Source of the DNA: Candidatus Helarchaeota archaeon
Lineage (GTDB): Archaea; Asgardarchaeota; Lokiarchaeia; Helarchaeales; RDOG01
Direction: 5' to 3'
Length of the DNA: 64,000 nucleotides
NCBI GenBank assembly: GCA_019058315.1
Contig: JAHPZH010000006.1
Span: forward strand, 1 to 64,000
Shown: one piece after another, positions 27,070 to 36,256 of the stretch
Numbering within the stretch: the first letter of the stretch is position 1
How the letters are laid out: each line of letters starts with the position of its first letter
Made by a program: the position numbers and the translations under genes
Notes under the pieces: model-generated
Databases searched by the model: none
What the model saw: the letters and a program-made list of their open reading frames with translations, nothing else
Told to the model about the DNA's origin: nothing

Positions 27070-27402
27070 ATGTTAACATATTCATTAGGAAATGTCGCTT
27101 CAGCACATGAAACTCCTTGGCTAGCTGTGAATAATTTCTATTGGATGGGAATTTTTCAAGAAGATATTGAAAAAATTTCAAAGGGCTTTACATTTCGCTC
27201 TTCTGGAGAAGAGCTTGAAAAAGCTAGAGAACTCTTATCTCGCCATAATGTTAAAAATAGACCGAAATTAAAGGTCCAACTGGAGAATTTTCTTGAGAAT
27301 AAAAAAAAGATAGATATTGGAGCTTTAGCATATCGACATTTTGAATATCTCAGTGATTACATAATTAATAAAATTCAAGGTGGAGATTCAATAAAAATAT
27401 AA
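27070..27402 (+). CDS. Uncharacterised small protein, start uncertain
   Basis: A 110-residue reading frame from ATG 27070. It contains NVASAHETPWLAVNNFYWMG and a helical charged C-terminus. The same frame is open upstream to 26968 with protein-like composition (ITPLISRVTFFVYLCDLGPT) but has no ATG, GTG or TTG, so either translation begins at 27070 or the true N-terminus uses an unusual start or has been disrupted. I do not recognise the family. The gene is flanked by the convergent TPR gene at 27447 and the divergent winged-helix gene. Confidence 0.45.
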   Translation: MLTYSLGNVASAHETPWLAVNNFYWMGIFQEDIEKISKGFTFRSSGEELEKARELLSRHNVKNRPKLKVQLENFLENKKKIDIGALAYRHFEYLSDYIINKIQGGDSIKI

Positions 27403-27446
27403 TTTAAATATAAAGAATTAATTAAATTATTTTCTTCTTTTTAACT

Positions 27447-28901
27447 TTACCATCTAATTTCTCGTTTCAGATCTAATAAAGCATTCCTTGCATGATAATT
27501 TCGGGGATCTAATTCAACTGATTTTTCCAAACATTCTATTGCTTTTTTAAAATCTCCAATATTTCCATATGTTGCTCCTAAATTATACCATATAACACTA
27601 TCTTTTGGATCAATTTGAAGAGCTTTTTTGTAACATTCAATAGCTTTTTGATGGTTTCCAGAGAATTCATAAGTAACACCCATATCAGACCAAGCATCAG
27701 TATAGTTTGAATTAATTTCTACGGTTTTTCTAAAATATTCTATCGCCTTATACAAATTTCCTAAACTTTTATGAGCATTAGCTAACATATACCAAGCTTT
27801 AAAATTCTGGGGGGAAATTTTAATTACATTTTCACAACATTCAGCAACTTTCTGAAAATTATATAATTTTCCATAAAGAATTCCTAAATTATTCCAAGCT
27901 TCTACATATTTCGGGTCTATTTCTATTGCCTTTCTATAAGATTCGATTGCTTTCTCGAATTTTCCTAAATTTCTATATGCAACTGCCATATTATTCCAAG
28001 CATGACTAAAATTAGGTTCGTGTTTAACTGCATTTTCATAACATTCAATTGCCTTATTATAATTCTCTAAGCTTCCATAAATAGCTCCCATAGTATTCCA
28101 AGCAACACTAGATTGAGGGCTAATTTCAAGTGCTGTTTCTAGACTTTTTAAAGCTTTTTGGTGTTCACCTGTTGTATAGTAGACATTCCCAATATTGATC
28201 CAAGCATCTATATTCTTAGGGTCAATTTTAATAACTTTTTCTAAGTTTAAAATTGCTTTATCGTGATTTCCTAATTTACCATATTCAATTCCTTTATCCA
28301 TCCAATATAATACAGATTCCTTTTTAATTTCTTGTTCACTCATGGATTTTTGATCTTTATCAACTTCTATAACTTTATAGCTCTTATCTGGATAAAGCAT
28401 AATGAAATCTTTTTTATTATTAGGAGGTCTTTTTTTAAATTCTGAATGATCTTTAGGGATATCAATTTCTTTATATAAACTTTTTTTCCATTCAAATATA
28501 TCATCTAAATTTTCGTAGAAGAGTCCTTTAAGAGCAGGTCCTGCATCTGCATAAAATAAATTAGGATCGATATCAACTGTTTTCTGAAGGCACTCAGCAG
28601 CTTTTTCATTATTACCTAAATATCCATATGCAAAGCCCATATTACTCCAAGCATAAACATCTTTTGGATCTATTTCAACTGCCTTTTTAAAATATTCAAT
28701 TGCCCTGGAGTTATTTCCTAATCGATAAAAGGCAACTCCTAAATTATTCAAAAATTTATTATTATTAGGAATAACTGATCCAATCTTAAGTGCTTTCTCA
28801 TAGCATTCAATTGATTTTTGATATTTTCCTGTCTTAAAAAAAGCAATACCTTTTTTAAACAAATCAATAAATTCTTCGAAATTTGAATCTTTATCTTTCA
28901 A
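27447..28901 (-). CDS. Tetratricopeptide repeat protein
   Basis: A 484-residue protein built almost wholly of TPR units of 34 residues. Two or three fill residues 10-115 (GIAFFKTGKYQKSIECYEKA; ATSNMGFAYGY-like units), a charged spacer lacking repeats lies at about 125-185, and about eight further units run to residue 475, with recurrent WNNLG, IECYEKA and IEIDPK motifs. TPR arrays are protein-interaction scaffolds. No signal peptide, membrane segment or catalytic domain is present. The client is unknown. Confidence 0.85.
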   Translation of the reverse strand: MKDKDSNFEEFIDLFKKGIAFFKTGKYQKSIECYEKALKIGSVIPNNNKFLNNLGVAFYRLGNNSRAIEYFKKAVEIDPKDVYAWSNMGFAYGYLGNNEKAAECLQKTVDIDPNLFYADAGPALKGLFYENLDDIFEWKKSLYKEIDIPKDHSEFKKRPPNNKKDFIMLYPDKSYKVIEVDKDQKSMSEQEIKKESVLYWMDKGIEYGKLGNHDKAILNLEKVIKIDPKNIDAWINIGNVYYTTGEHQKALKSLETALEISPQSSVAWNTMGAIYGSLENYNKAIECYENAVKHEPNFSHAWNNMAVAYRNLGKFEKAIESYRKAIEIDPKYVEAWNNLGILYGKLYNFQKVAECCENVIKISPQNFKAWYMLANAHKSLGNLYKAIEYFRKTVEINSNYTDAWSDMGVTYEFSGNHQKAIECYKKALQIDPKDSVIWYNLGATYGNIGDFKKAIECLEKSVELDPRNYHARNALLDLKREIRW

Positions 28902-29056
28902 TTTTTTAACTCCCTATGTTTATTTATAACTACATTTGATTTGGTTTTTTATAGTGACCTTCAAATGGACACTAAGAATTACTCTATTATTTACCTTTAA
29001 TAACTCTTATGGTATTTAAAGTCGAATTATTTTAGAAAAGAAAACACATTCTTAAC

Positions 29057-29076
29057 TTATTTCAACATTGAAATAA
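29057..29076. promoter_or_regulatory. 20-bp palindrome upstream of CDC48
   Basis: TTATTTCAA (29057-29065) and TTGAAATAA (29068-29076) are exact inverted repeats with a 2-nt centre. The element lies in the 460-bp gap between the divergent TPR and CDC48 genes, about 285 bp before the CDC48 start. A regulator site is possible. The rest of the gap (28902-29361) shows no gene. Confidence 0.35.
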
Positions 29077-29361
29077 ATTTCTCACAATTAGCACAATAAA
29101 TTAGAAAATTTGATGAGTTAAATGCAGATAGGACAGAGATATGACAGATTAGTGGAAAGAGAACAAATGACTTGAAATACGCAAAATTCCGTGCTTTATA
29201 TATTAAAAATATTTATCAGCGCATTCCCAATGCTTAATTTTTCATTTTTTTAGAATTGAATACAAATTTTTATTTTATAATTATAAAATTAAGTAATTTT
29301 CAAATTGATTAGAAGTATTTTTTTAAATTAATTAATCTTTTAATAATTTGATTTCAACCAT

Positions 29362-31560
29362 TTGGAGACTTCGTTTGAGATGTGTGCTTTAAACGTTCTA
29401 TCATTGAGAGTAGAAGAAAGCGAATTGATAGATGTAGGAAAAATAAGAGTTCGATTAGACCTTGAGGCAATGAATGCGCTAGATGTAAAAAGTGGAGATA
29501 TAATACAAATTATTGGAAAAAAAACTACAGGTGCAATAGCTTTAAGAAGCAAATTAGAAGATAAAGGAAAAAGTTTAATTAGAATGGACGGCATTATTAG
29601 AAGTAATTGCGGAGTAGGCTTAGGAGATATTGTTAAAATAAAGAAAACTCGTATTAAGTCTGCTATGGGTGTATCAATTGCAATGTTAGGAAGGGATCCA
29701 AATATCCCCTTAGACTCAGAAATTAAAGAATCTATAAGAAACAGTTTAATAGGCAGACCTGTTAAAAAAGATGATATTATTAAAAGTGCAATCCCATTTA
29801 GTAAATCTGAACGAAAATTCGTAGTGTGCCGAACTGAACCTAATGGAATTGTAAAATTCTACGAAAAAACGGATTTGACATTATTACCAAAGGTTCCAGA
29901 TAATATCCAAACTGATCGAGTTCCAGATGTTACTTATGAAGATATTGGAGGATTAGAAGGAGAAATATTACGTATTAGAGAAATGATTGAACTACCCTTA
30001 CGTTATCCAGAATTATTTGAACGTTTGGGAATAGAATCTCCAAGTGGGGTTTTACTACAAGGTCCACCGGGTTGCGGAAAAACTTTATTGGCTAAAGCAG
30101 TTGCAAATGAATCCAACGTATACTTTTTATCCATCAATGGTCCAGAAATTATGTCTAAATTTTATGGGGAATCTGAAAAAAGAATTAGACAAATATTTGA
30201 TGATGCAGAAAGAAATGCTCCAGCAATTATTTTTATTGATGAAATTGATAGTATTGCACCTAAGAGAGAAAATGTTACAGGAGAAGTAGAAAGAAGAGTT
30301 GTAGCACAACTTTTAGCTTTAATGGATGGTCTAAAATATAGGAATAATGTAATAGTTATTGGAGCAAGCAATCGTCCCAATGCAATTGATCCTGCATTGA
30401 GAAGACCGGGTCGTTTCGATAGGGAAATAGAAATTGGAGTTCCTGATAAAAATGGAAGAGAGGAAATCTTACTTATCCATTCAAGAGGAATGCCTTTAGA
30501 GGGTATTGATTTAACAGAATTTGCCACAAGAACTCATGGATTTGTAGGAGCGGATCTTGCGGCTCTATGTAGAGAAGCTGCAATGTTTGCACTGAGGCGA
30601 ATAAAACCAAAAATCAATTTTGCAGAATCAAGAATACCATTTGAATTAATACAACAATTGGGTGTTCAAAAAGAAGATTTTGAACAGGCATTAAAAATTA
30701 TTGATCCTTCTGCCTTAAGAGAAATTTTTATAGATATACCTTCAGTACCGTGGGAAAGTGTTGGTGGATTAGAAGAAGTTAAACGGGAATTAGTTGAATC
30801 AGTAGAACTACCAATAAAAAATCCAGAGTTATTTAAGAAATTTGGAATCAAACCCACAAATGGAGTATTGTTATTTGGTTGTCCAGGTACTGGTAAAACA
30901 TTAATTGCAAAGGCCGTTGCTACTGAAAGTGAAACAAATTTTATTGCAGTTCGTGGTCCAGAAATTTTTTCAAAATGGGTGGGCGAATCAGAAAAAGCAA
31001 TAAGAGAAATTTTTAGAAAAGCCCGCCAAACTGCTCCATCGATAATCTTCTTCGATGAAATTGATGCTCTTGCTCCAGAACGAGGATTAAACCCAGGACA
31101 CAAAGTAGTAGATACAGTTGTAAACCAACTTCTTTCAGAAATTAGTGGGTTACAGAATTTAGAACAAGTCATCTGTATTGCAGCAACTAATAGACCAGAA
31201 ATTTTGGATAAAGCTTTACTACGCCCTGGTAGGTTTGATAAACTTATTTATGTCCCCATGCCTGATGAAAAAGCAAGACTCACAATTTTTAAAATACATA
31301 CAAAAGATATGCCGATTACCCCAGATGTTAATTTAGAAAAATTAGCTAGTTTAACAGATGGATATTCAGGAGCAGATATTGAAAATATTTGCAGAGAAGC
31401 AGTTTTATTATTAATTCGAGAAAATCCTGATGCTGAAATTGTACCTATGAAGCATTTCGAAGCAGCTTTATCTAAAATTAAGACAAGCGTTAGTAAAAGA
31501 GCTTTAAAAAGTATGAAGGGCTTTGCTGAAGAATTAACTTGTAAAGAAATTCCAGAATAA
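29362..31560 (+). CDS. CDC48/p97-type double AAA ATPase
   Basis: A 732-residue unfoldase of the CDC48/VCP family. The N domain (1-190) begins with SLRVEESELIDVGKIRVRLD. D1 has Walker A GPPGCGKTLLAKAV near 234, Walker B IIFIDEIDSIAPKRE near 289 and the arginine finger region RRPGRFDREIEIG. D2 has GCPGTGKTLIAKAV near 505, IIFFDEIDALAPERG near 560 and LRPGRFDKLIYVPMP. The D2 Walker A has Cys where Pro is usual (GCPG). The hexamer extracts and unfolds proteins, often for proteasomal degradation. The start is TTG 29362 or ATG 29380. It has no C-terminal HbYX-type tail (the end is KEIPE). Confidence 0.96.
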   Translation: METSFEMCALNVLSLRVEESELIDVGKIRVRLDLEAMNALDVKSGDIIQIIGKKTTGAIALRSKLEDKGKSLIRMDGIIRSNCGVGLGDIVKIKKTRIKSAMGVSIAMLGRDPNIPLDSEIKESIRNSLIGRPVKKDDIIKSAIPFSKSERKFVVCRTEPNGIVKFYEKTDLTLLPKVPDNIQTDRVPDVTYEDIGGLEGEILRIREMIELPLRYPELFERLGIESPSGVLLQGPPGCGKTLLAKAVANESNVYFLSINGPEIMSKFYGESEKRIRQIFDDAERNAPAIIFIDEIDSIAPKRENVTGEVERRVVAQLLALMDGLKYRNNVIVIGASNRPNAIDPALRRPGRFDREIEIGVPDKNGREEILLIHSRGMPLEGIDLTEFATRTHGFVGADLAALCREAAMFALRRIKPKINFAESRIPFELIQQLGVQKEDFEQALKIIDPSALREIFIDIPSVPWESVGGLEEVKRELVESVELPIKNPELFKKFGIKPTNGVLLFGCPGTGKTLIAKAVATESETNFIAVRGPEIFSKWVGESEKAIREIFRKARQTAPSIIFFDEIDALAPERGLNPGHKVVDTVVNQLLSEISGLQNLEQVICIAATNRPEILDKALLRPGRFDKLIYVPMPDEKARLTIFKIHTKDMPITPDVNLEKLASLTDGYSGADIENICREAVLLLIRENPDAEIVPMKHFEAALSKIKTSVSKRALKSMKGFAEELTCKEIPE

Positions 31561-31585
31561 TCTAAAAAATCTAATTTTTTTATCC

Positions 31586-32304
31586 TTAACCTATTATTTT
31601 TTTAATTTCCAACAGATTCTCGATAATATAATCTGGTTTTTTATCCTTAGAAAATTCAATACTGCGATTATGTTTTCTTTTTATTAAAACTGTATTTATT
31701 TTTGCATTTTTCCCTGCTTGAATATCCAAATCTGTATCCCCAACAATATACATATTCTTATTTGAGAGATTATACTTTTTCATAAATTCAAAAATGGTAT
31801 CAGGTTGGGGTTTTGCTTTGTATTGTTGTTCAGTTCCAAGGAGATAAATTTCATGAAATATTTTATTATAAGGTAAATCAATTAAATCTAGTTCGAGATT
31901 TGCAATTGAAGCCGGAGTATTACTAATAATACCTAATTTTATGTCGTTTATAAATTTTAGTTCGTTAATTATGCCTCTAGCATCATTAAATAAATAAATT
32001 TCTCCATTTTTAATCATTTTTTTTCTTTCAATTAAATCCTCTTCGTCGAAACGTTTCCAAAAATCATCTATATCAAAGATTCCCCAGTTTCTAAGATATT
32101 CATCAAATTTCCTTCCAGAACGCCAAAAGGTGTGAATTTCTTGTTTGGTAAGCTCTTTTTTAGTTAGAATAAAAACAATCTTTGTAATTATTACGTCTAG
32201 AATTTCAAAGAAATTCTTGGGAACGTGGATGAATACACTTTAGAAAAATATTTTCATAAATTTGTGCCATCCAAATCAAAAAGAAGTCCGATGTTATTTT
32301 TCAT
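31586..32304 (-). pseudogene. HAD-family phosphatase with two frameshifts near the N-terminus
   Basis: A continuous HAD hydrolase can be read only by changing frame twice. The first frame starts at ATG (complement of 32302-32304) and gives IGLLFDLDGT, the catalytic motif I, then stops. A second frame gives YENIFLKCIHPRSQEF. The third frame is open from about 32215 to the stop at 31586 and includes motif II IGIISNTPASI, the lysine region EQQYKAKPQPD and motif III IVGDTDLDIQAGKNA. Both breaks are single-base shifts close to A- or T-runs (about 32255 and 32210). The start overlaps the end of the C_GCAxxG gene by 11 bp. It is either decay or sequence error. Confidence 0.8.
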
Positions 32305-32764
32305 GATTTACACTTTTAGATATTTCTAATAAAATTTCAACTGCTTTTCTTACAAATTTAACACATTTTTCTTGTAAAATATTTAATTTAATAAGTTTTT
32401 CTCGATCTTCTGGATCTCTTAAGTCACATTGAATTAATTCATAACACATTTCGCTTTTAAATTCGTTTTTAAATCTTTTAATGAATTCATTAGCTAAATC
32501 ATATGCATATTCTTTATCTTCATTACTATTTGACCTACCATATTTTAAATTTATTGCCAAGATCGCACCATTTACGGAACCACAAACAGAACCACTTCTA
32601 CCTATTCCTCCACCAAATGCCGTGGCAATTTTAGGTGTTATTGGTCCAATATTCCATGCTTCTTGCATTGTCATTAAAACGCTCTCAGCACAATTATATC
32701 CTTGTGTAAAATATGCTGTTGCTTTCTTCGGAAATTCTTGATTCTTTTCTCTCATTTTTATCAC
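32294..32764 (-). CDS. C_GCAxxG_C_C family redox-type protein
   Basis: A 156-residue protein of the C_GCAxxG_C_C family, known for conserved cysteines and often found near redox enzymes; the biochemical role is not settled. Visible motifs are GYNCAESVLMTMQ near 20, IATAFGGGIGRSGSVCGSVN near 43-62, and C-terminal cysteines in MCYELIQCDLRD and LQEKCVKFV. It overlaps the start of the frameshifted HAD gene, so the two were probably translated together. The TatD-like gene is divergent. Confidence 0.85.
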   Translation of the reverse strand: MIKMREKNQEFPKKATAYFTQGYNCAESVLMTMQEAWNIGPITPKIATAFGGGIGRSGSVCGSVNGAILAINLKYGRSNSNEDKEYAYDLANEFIKRFKNEFKSEMCYELIQCDLRDPEDREKLIKLNILQEKCVKFVRKAVEILLEISKSVNHEK

Positions 32765-32841
32765 TAATTATTGAACATAAAGTAATAATACAAAAGATAT
32801 TATTTCAATTAATTTCATTAGTTAATAAAAAATAAGGGCTG

Positions 32842-33627
32842 ATTTGTATCGAAATAATTGATACCCATATTCATTCTATATTTAGAAGTAATGACGATTT
32901 TATTAATTTAGTTAAAAAAGGGGTCACAAAAGTTATTAGTGTATCCTTTTATCCAATTGTTCCTTATTATTCTAATACTTTAATTGATTTATTTAATTGG
33001 ATTATTGAAGATGAACCCCGTAGAACTGAATCTACAGGAATTACTATTCATCCTGCTATTGGTATCCATCCCCGATCGATACCTCAAGATCTAAATAAGG
33101 AAAATCTACAGAAACTTAAATTAAAAATCGAGAATGCTATTGAAAATAATAGGATTGTGGCATTAGGTGAAATAGGTTTGGAGTCTGCTACACTAATAGA
33201 AAAGGATATTTTTGAATTTCATCTTAAAATCGCAAAAGAATTCGATTTTCCTGTTATTATACATACTCCTAGAAGGAATAAAAAAGATATTACAAAAAAA
33301 TCTATAGATCTAATATTAAGAAATAAAATAGAAACGGGTGTTTTAGACCACATAGACGAACAAAATCTTTCATTAGCTAAAAATACTAGCTTAAATTTGG
33401 GTTTAACAGTTCAAATGGGAAAGTTAACTCCAGAAAATTTCTATAAAATAGTAAACGAAAATGAACATGAAAAAGATCGTTTTGTACTGAATACTGATAT
33501 TGGAAGAGACGAAGCAGATTTGTATGCGGCATATAAAGCTGTTAATATATTAAAAAATAACGGAATTAATGAACATTTAATAGATTTAATCGCATCTAAA
33601 AATGCAAAAAAGTTATTTAAATTATAG
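32842..33627 (+). CDS. TatD-like metal-dependent TIM-barrel hydrolase (COG1099 type), start codon unclear
   Basis: The frame contains a complete archaeal TatD-like hydrolase of the COG1099 kind: metal-binding IIDTHIHS at the start, AIGIHPRSIP, VALGEIGLES, PVIIHTPRRNK, GVLDHIDE and LNTDIGRDEAD. Such enzymes bind one or two metal ions; the substrate is unknown. The open frame begins after a stop at 32833-32835, but the first usable GTG is at 33157, far inside the domain. Only CTG (32839) or ATT (32842) precede the DTHIH motif. An out-of-frame TTG at 32844 would work if one base were removed nearby, so an indel is plausible. Confidence 0.75.
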   Translation: MCIEIIDTHIHSIFRSNDDFINLVKKGVTKVISVSFYPIVPYYSNTLIDLFNWIIEDEPRRTESTGITIHPAIGIHPRSIPQDLNKENLQKLKLKIENAIENNRIVALGEIGLESATLIEKDIFEFHLKIAKEFDFPVIIHTPRRNKKDITKKSIDLILRNKIETGVLDHIDEQNLSLAKNTSLNLGLTVQMGKLTPENFYKIVNENEHEKDRFVLNTDIGRDEADLYAAYKAVNILKNNGINEHLIDLIASKNAKKLFKL

Positions 33628-33665
33628 AATATAAAAAAACAACAATTCAATTATAGTGATTTTTA

Positions 33666-34433
33666 ATGGAATTAACTAAAACTGATAAGATTTTTACTAT
33701 AATTTTAATTATTTTAGGAGTCCTTTCTGTATATTTTTATTTTAATCCTCAAGCAGGTGCTTTTTTAAGTTTTTCGTCTTGGAAAATTGATAGATTTTCA
33801 TTAAATGGAACATTATTAATTGTTTTTATTGTTTGTCTAATTGGTAATCTATTACCGATTCCTACTCCCTATACTTTTATTATAATTCCTGCAGCACTTT
33901 CGTTTCCAGATTTTTTCTGGTTAATTGGATTAATGGCCTCATTTGGAGCTTTATTTGGTGAAATTGTTGGTTTTTGGGTTGGTCGAGGAACAAAAGAAGT
34001 TTTAGAACATACTGACACAGATCTTGAAAAAATTGAGAAATGGAAAAAGCTCGCAAATGAAAGACCTAAATTTGTTATGTTTTTAATTTACATTTTCGGT
34101 TTAACTCCTTTAAATGATGATAATGTTATGGTACCTTTAGGTTTAGCAGAATTTGATTTTAAAAAGACTGTTTTTTCATGCTTTCTTGGAAAACTATCAA
34201 TGATGATGTTATTTGCAGCCGGTACAGTAATTGGAATAGATTTAATTTATAGTGTAATGGGATATTCCAGATTTGAACTATTAAACTATTTACCAGGTGC
34301 TTCAGGACAAGGTAATTGGTTGGAAGGTATGATATTATTTATTATTGTTATCCTAATAGTTTGGGGAATGTTAAAAATAGATATTGGTAGATTTTTAAAA
34401 GAAAAATATGGTGTAGAACAGATAAATGAATAA
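33666..34433 (+). CDS. DedA/VTT-domain membrane protein
   Basis: A 255-residue polytopic membrane protein with about six hydrophobic segments (IFTIILIILGVLSVYFYF near 8; LLIVFIVCLIGNLLPIPTPY near 50; IIPAALSFPDFFWLIGLMAS near 74; final FIIVILIVWGMLKID). The segment GALFGEIVGFWVGRG near 98 matches the conserved glycine-rich region of DedA/SNARE-associated (VTT) proteins, and FMLIYIFGLTPLNDD-like sequence follows. DedA proteins include lipid scramblases and undecaprenyl phosphate flippases in other organisms. It begins 38 bp after the TatD-like gene and lies just before a glycerophosphodiesterase gene, a lipid-related context. Confidence 0.75.
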   Translation: MELTKTDKIFTIILIILGVLSVYFYFNPQAGAFLSFSSWKIDRFSLNGTLLIVFIVCLIGNLLPIPTPYTFIIIPAALSFPDFFWLIGLMASFGALFGEIVGFWVGRGTKEVLEHTDTDLEKIEKWKKLANERPKFVMFLIYIFGLTPLNDDNVMVPLGLAEFDFKKTVFSCFLGKLSMMMLFAAGTVIGIDLIYSVMGYSRFELLNYLPGASGQGNWLEGMILFIIVILIVWGMLKIDIGRFLKEKYGVEQINE

Positions 34434-34439
34434 ATAACG

Positions 34440-35147
34440 GTGTGTATTTTGAAAGGTTTTATAATTATAGCTCATCGAGGAGCTAGTGGATATGAATTTG
34501 AAAATTCTATTTCAGCTTTTAAAAAAGCCATCGAATTAAAAGCGGATATGATAGAAACCGATGCTCAAATTACTCAAGATGGAACAATTATTTTAAATCA
34601 CGATAATGGTATTAAAAAGACCACTAATGAAAAAGGATTCATATCGAGATTAACATTAAATGAAATTAAAAAAATTCCGTTAAAAAATGGGGAAATAATG
34701 CCTACTTATCAAGATCTTTTAGATCTTTGTAAAGGTAAAATAGAAATAAATTTAGAAATAAAAGCACGAAGAGTTGAAAAACTAGTAACAGATATTACTC
34801 TAAAGAATGATATGCTAAAAGAAGTCGTATTTTCATCTTTTTCACTGAAAACTCTTAAAAAAATTAGAGAATATAATGATGATGCCAGATTGGCATATTT
34901 AATCATTATACAAGGTTCCTTTATTGCTAGGCTTAATTATTGGATGAAAAAATTAAGTGAATTAAAAGTTGAAAGTATTAATCCCTTTCATATGTTTATA
35001 TCTTCAAAACTTGTGAAAGAAGCTCATAAAAAAGATATTTCTATATATCCTTGGACAATTAATGATTCAACTAAAATTCGAAATTTAATAGAAGAAAAAA
35101 ATATAGATGGAGTATTTACAGATTACCCTGATATATTAAATAAGTAA
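34440..35147 (+). CDS. Glycerophosphodiester phosphodiesterase family protein
   Basis: A 235-residue GDPD TIM barrel that cleaves glycerophosphodiesters to glycerol phosphate and an alcohol. Catalytic features are present: IAHRGASGYEFENSISAF (His and Arg of the HR motif, and the Glu of the ENS motif), DMIETDAQITQDGTIILNHD, IEINLEIKA near 100 and C-terminal YPWTINDSTKI with GVFTDYPDIL. The start is GTG 34440 or TTG 34449; the latter gives a more typical N-terminus (MKGFIIIAHRG). It follows the DedA gene by 6 bp and is most likely in one operon with it. Confidence 0.88.
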   Translation: MCILKGFIIIAHRGASGYEFENSISAFKKAIELKADMIETDAQITQDGTIILNHDNGIKKTTNEKGFISRLTLNEIKKIPLKNGEIMPTYQDLLDLCKGKIEINLEIKARRVEKLVTDITLKNDMLKEVVFSSFSLKTLKKIREYNDDARLAYLIIIQGSFIARLNYWMKKLSELKVESINPFHMFISSKLVKEAHKKDISIYPWTINDSTKIRNLIEEKNIDGVFTDYPDILNK

Positions 35148-36113
35148 TTAAGCACGTTTTTTCTTTTCTATTATTAATTTTCCTATATGCAAAAATAACT
35201 CATCTATATTTTGTCCTGTTTTAGCTGATGTTTCAAAGAAAAGATAATTTAATTCTTTTGCCAATTTTTTACCTTGTTTGTTAGATACCCTTCTTTGGTT
35301 TTCTAAGTCGATTTTATTACTAACTAACACGCAAACAACATCTTCTTTAGCAAATCGTTTGATTTCACTTACCCATTCACTAACGTTCCTAAAAGACTCA
35401 GGGTTTGTAATATCATAAAGAATTAAAATTGCTTCTGCACCTGGATAATAAGTCTTTCTAAATTTTTGAAATAGTCCCTCTCCTGAAACATCCCATGCAA
35501 CCAAATCAAGTGTGTCATCTTCGACAGGATAAGAATATTTGAAAATATCTACGCCCAAAGTAGGTTTATAATCCGCGATAAATCTTTTTTTAGCAAATTG
35601 AACCAAAAGAGACGTTTTTCCAACTCCTGAATCACCTGAAACAACTATTTTATAGGTATATCTTTTTTTTGGTTGTTTGCTTATTGGAGTTTCAACAATT
35701 TTTTTTGGTTTTTGATATTCTAATGAAATATCAGTTTTCCCTTTAATTACTTTAGCTACTTTCTCCACTGCCATTTCTGCGTAAGGAATGACAGAATCAA
35801 TGCTAGAATTCTGTTTTAATATTGTAGTTAAAATTTTTTGATCCTCAACTTCTGTAAACATCAGAATTTGGGTTTTAATTTGTAAGGTAGCATTTTTGAA
35901 AAAGCCAGTATCAAAATCTTTATGAATTTTTTCACCTAATGAGTGAAGAAGCGCTGTTAAAGCTCCAATTGTAAAATCTTCCAAAGAATCACTAAAAGTA
36001 GATGCAATAATTAGTCCATCAGAGTCTACTATTGCACATCCTAAAATATCGTCCGAAATTTTTACATATTCTCCTAAAACTTTATCTAACATTTCGGTTC
36101 CTATGATTGACAC
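35148..36113 (-). CDS. Roadblock domain fused to a Rab-like small GTPase
   Basis: A 321-residue fusion. Residues 1-120 form a roadblock/LC7 domain (EMLDKVLGEYVKISDDILGC; VDSDGLIIASTFSDSLEDF; ILMFTEVEDQKILTTIL). After a short linker comes a Ras-superfamily G domain with G1 GDSGVGKTSLLVQF near 158, switch I threonine in YKPTLGVDIFKYSY, G3 WDVSGEGLFQK near 204, G4 SNKIDLENQR near 264 and G5 FETSAKTGQNIDEL near 292. The G3 motif lacks the Rab DTAGQE sequence: the catalytic Gln is replaced by Gly, which suggests altered or weak intrinsic hydrolysis. No C-terminal Cys prenylation site is present. Roadblock proteins normally regulate GTPases in trans. Confidence 0.92.
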   Translation of the reverse strand: MSIIGTEMLDKVLGEYVKISDDILGCAIVDSDGLIIASTFSDSLEDFTIGALTALLHSLGEKIHKDFDTGFFKNATLQIKTQILMFTEVEDQKILTTILKQNSSIDSVIPYAEMAVEKVAKVIKGKTDISLEYQKPKKIVETPISKQPKKRYTYKIVVSGDSGVGKTSLLVQFAKKRFIADYKPTLGVDIFKYSYPVEDDTLDLVAWDVSGEGLFQKFRKTYYPGAEAILILYDITNPESFRNVSEWVSEIKRFAKEDVVCVLVSNKIDLENQRRVSNKQGKKLAKELNYLFFETSAKTGQNIDELFLHIGKLIIEKKKRA

Positions 36114-36256
36114 TGTTATTATTCCTCATTTTTTGTTTTTTTCTCATTGTTTTTTTTGAAATAAAAACTCAATAACAAATAAAACTCCATTATATAAATA
36201 TTTATAATGTGAATCGAATTTATTTAAAGAAATATTATAATTTGAGATGATTTTTC

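Noticed and set aside
30044..31172. Several open frames within and antisense to the CDC48 gene
   Set aside because: They follow the codon structure of the verified AAA ATPase in other frames and have unlikely composition.
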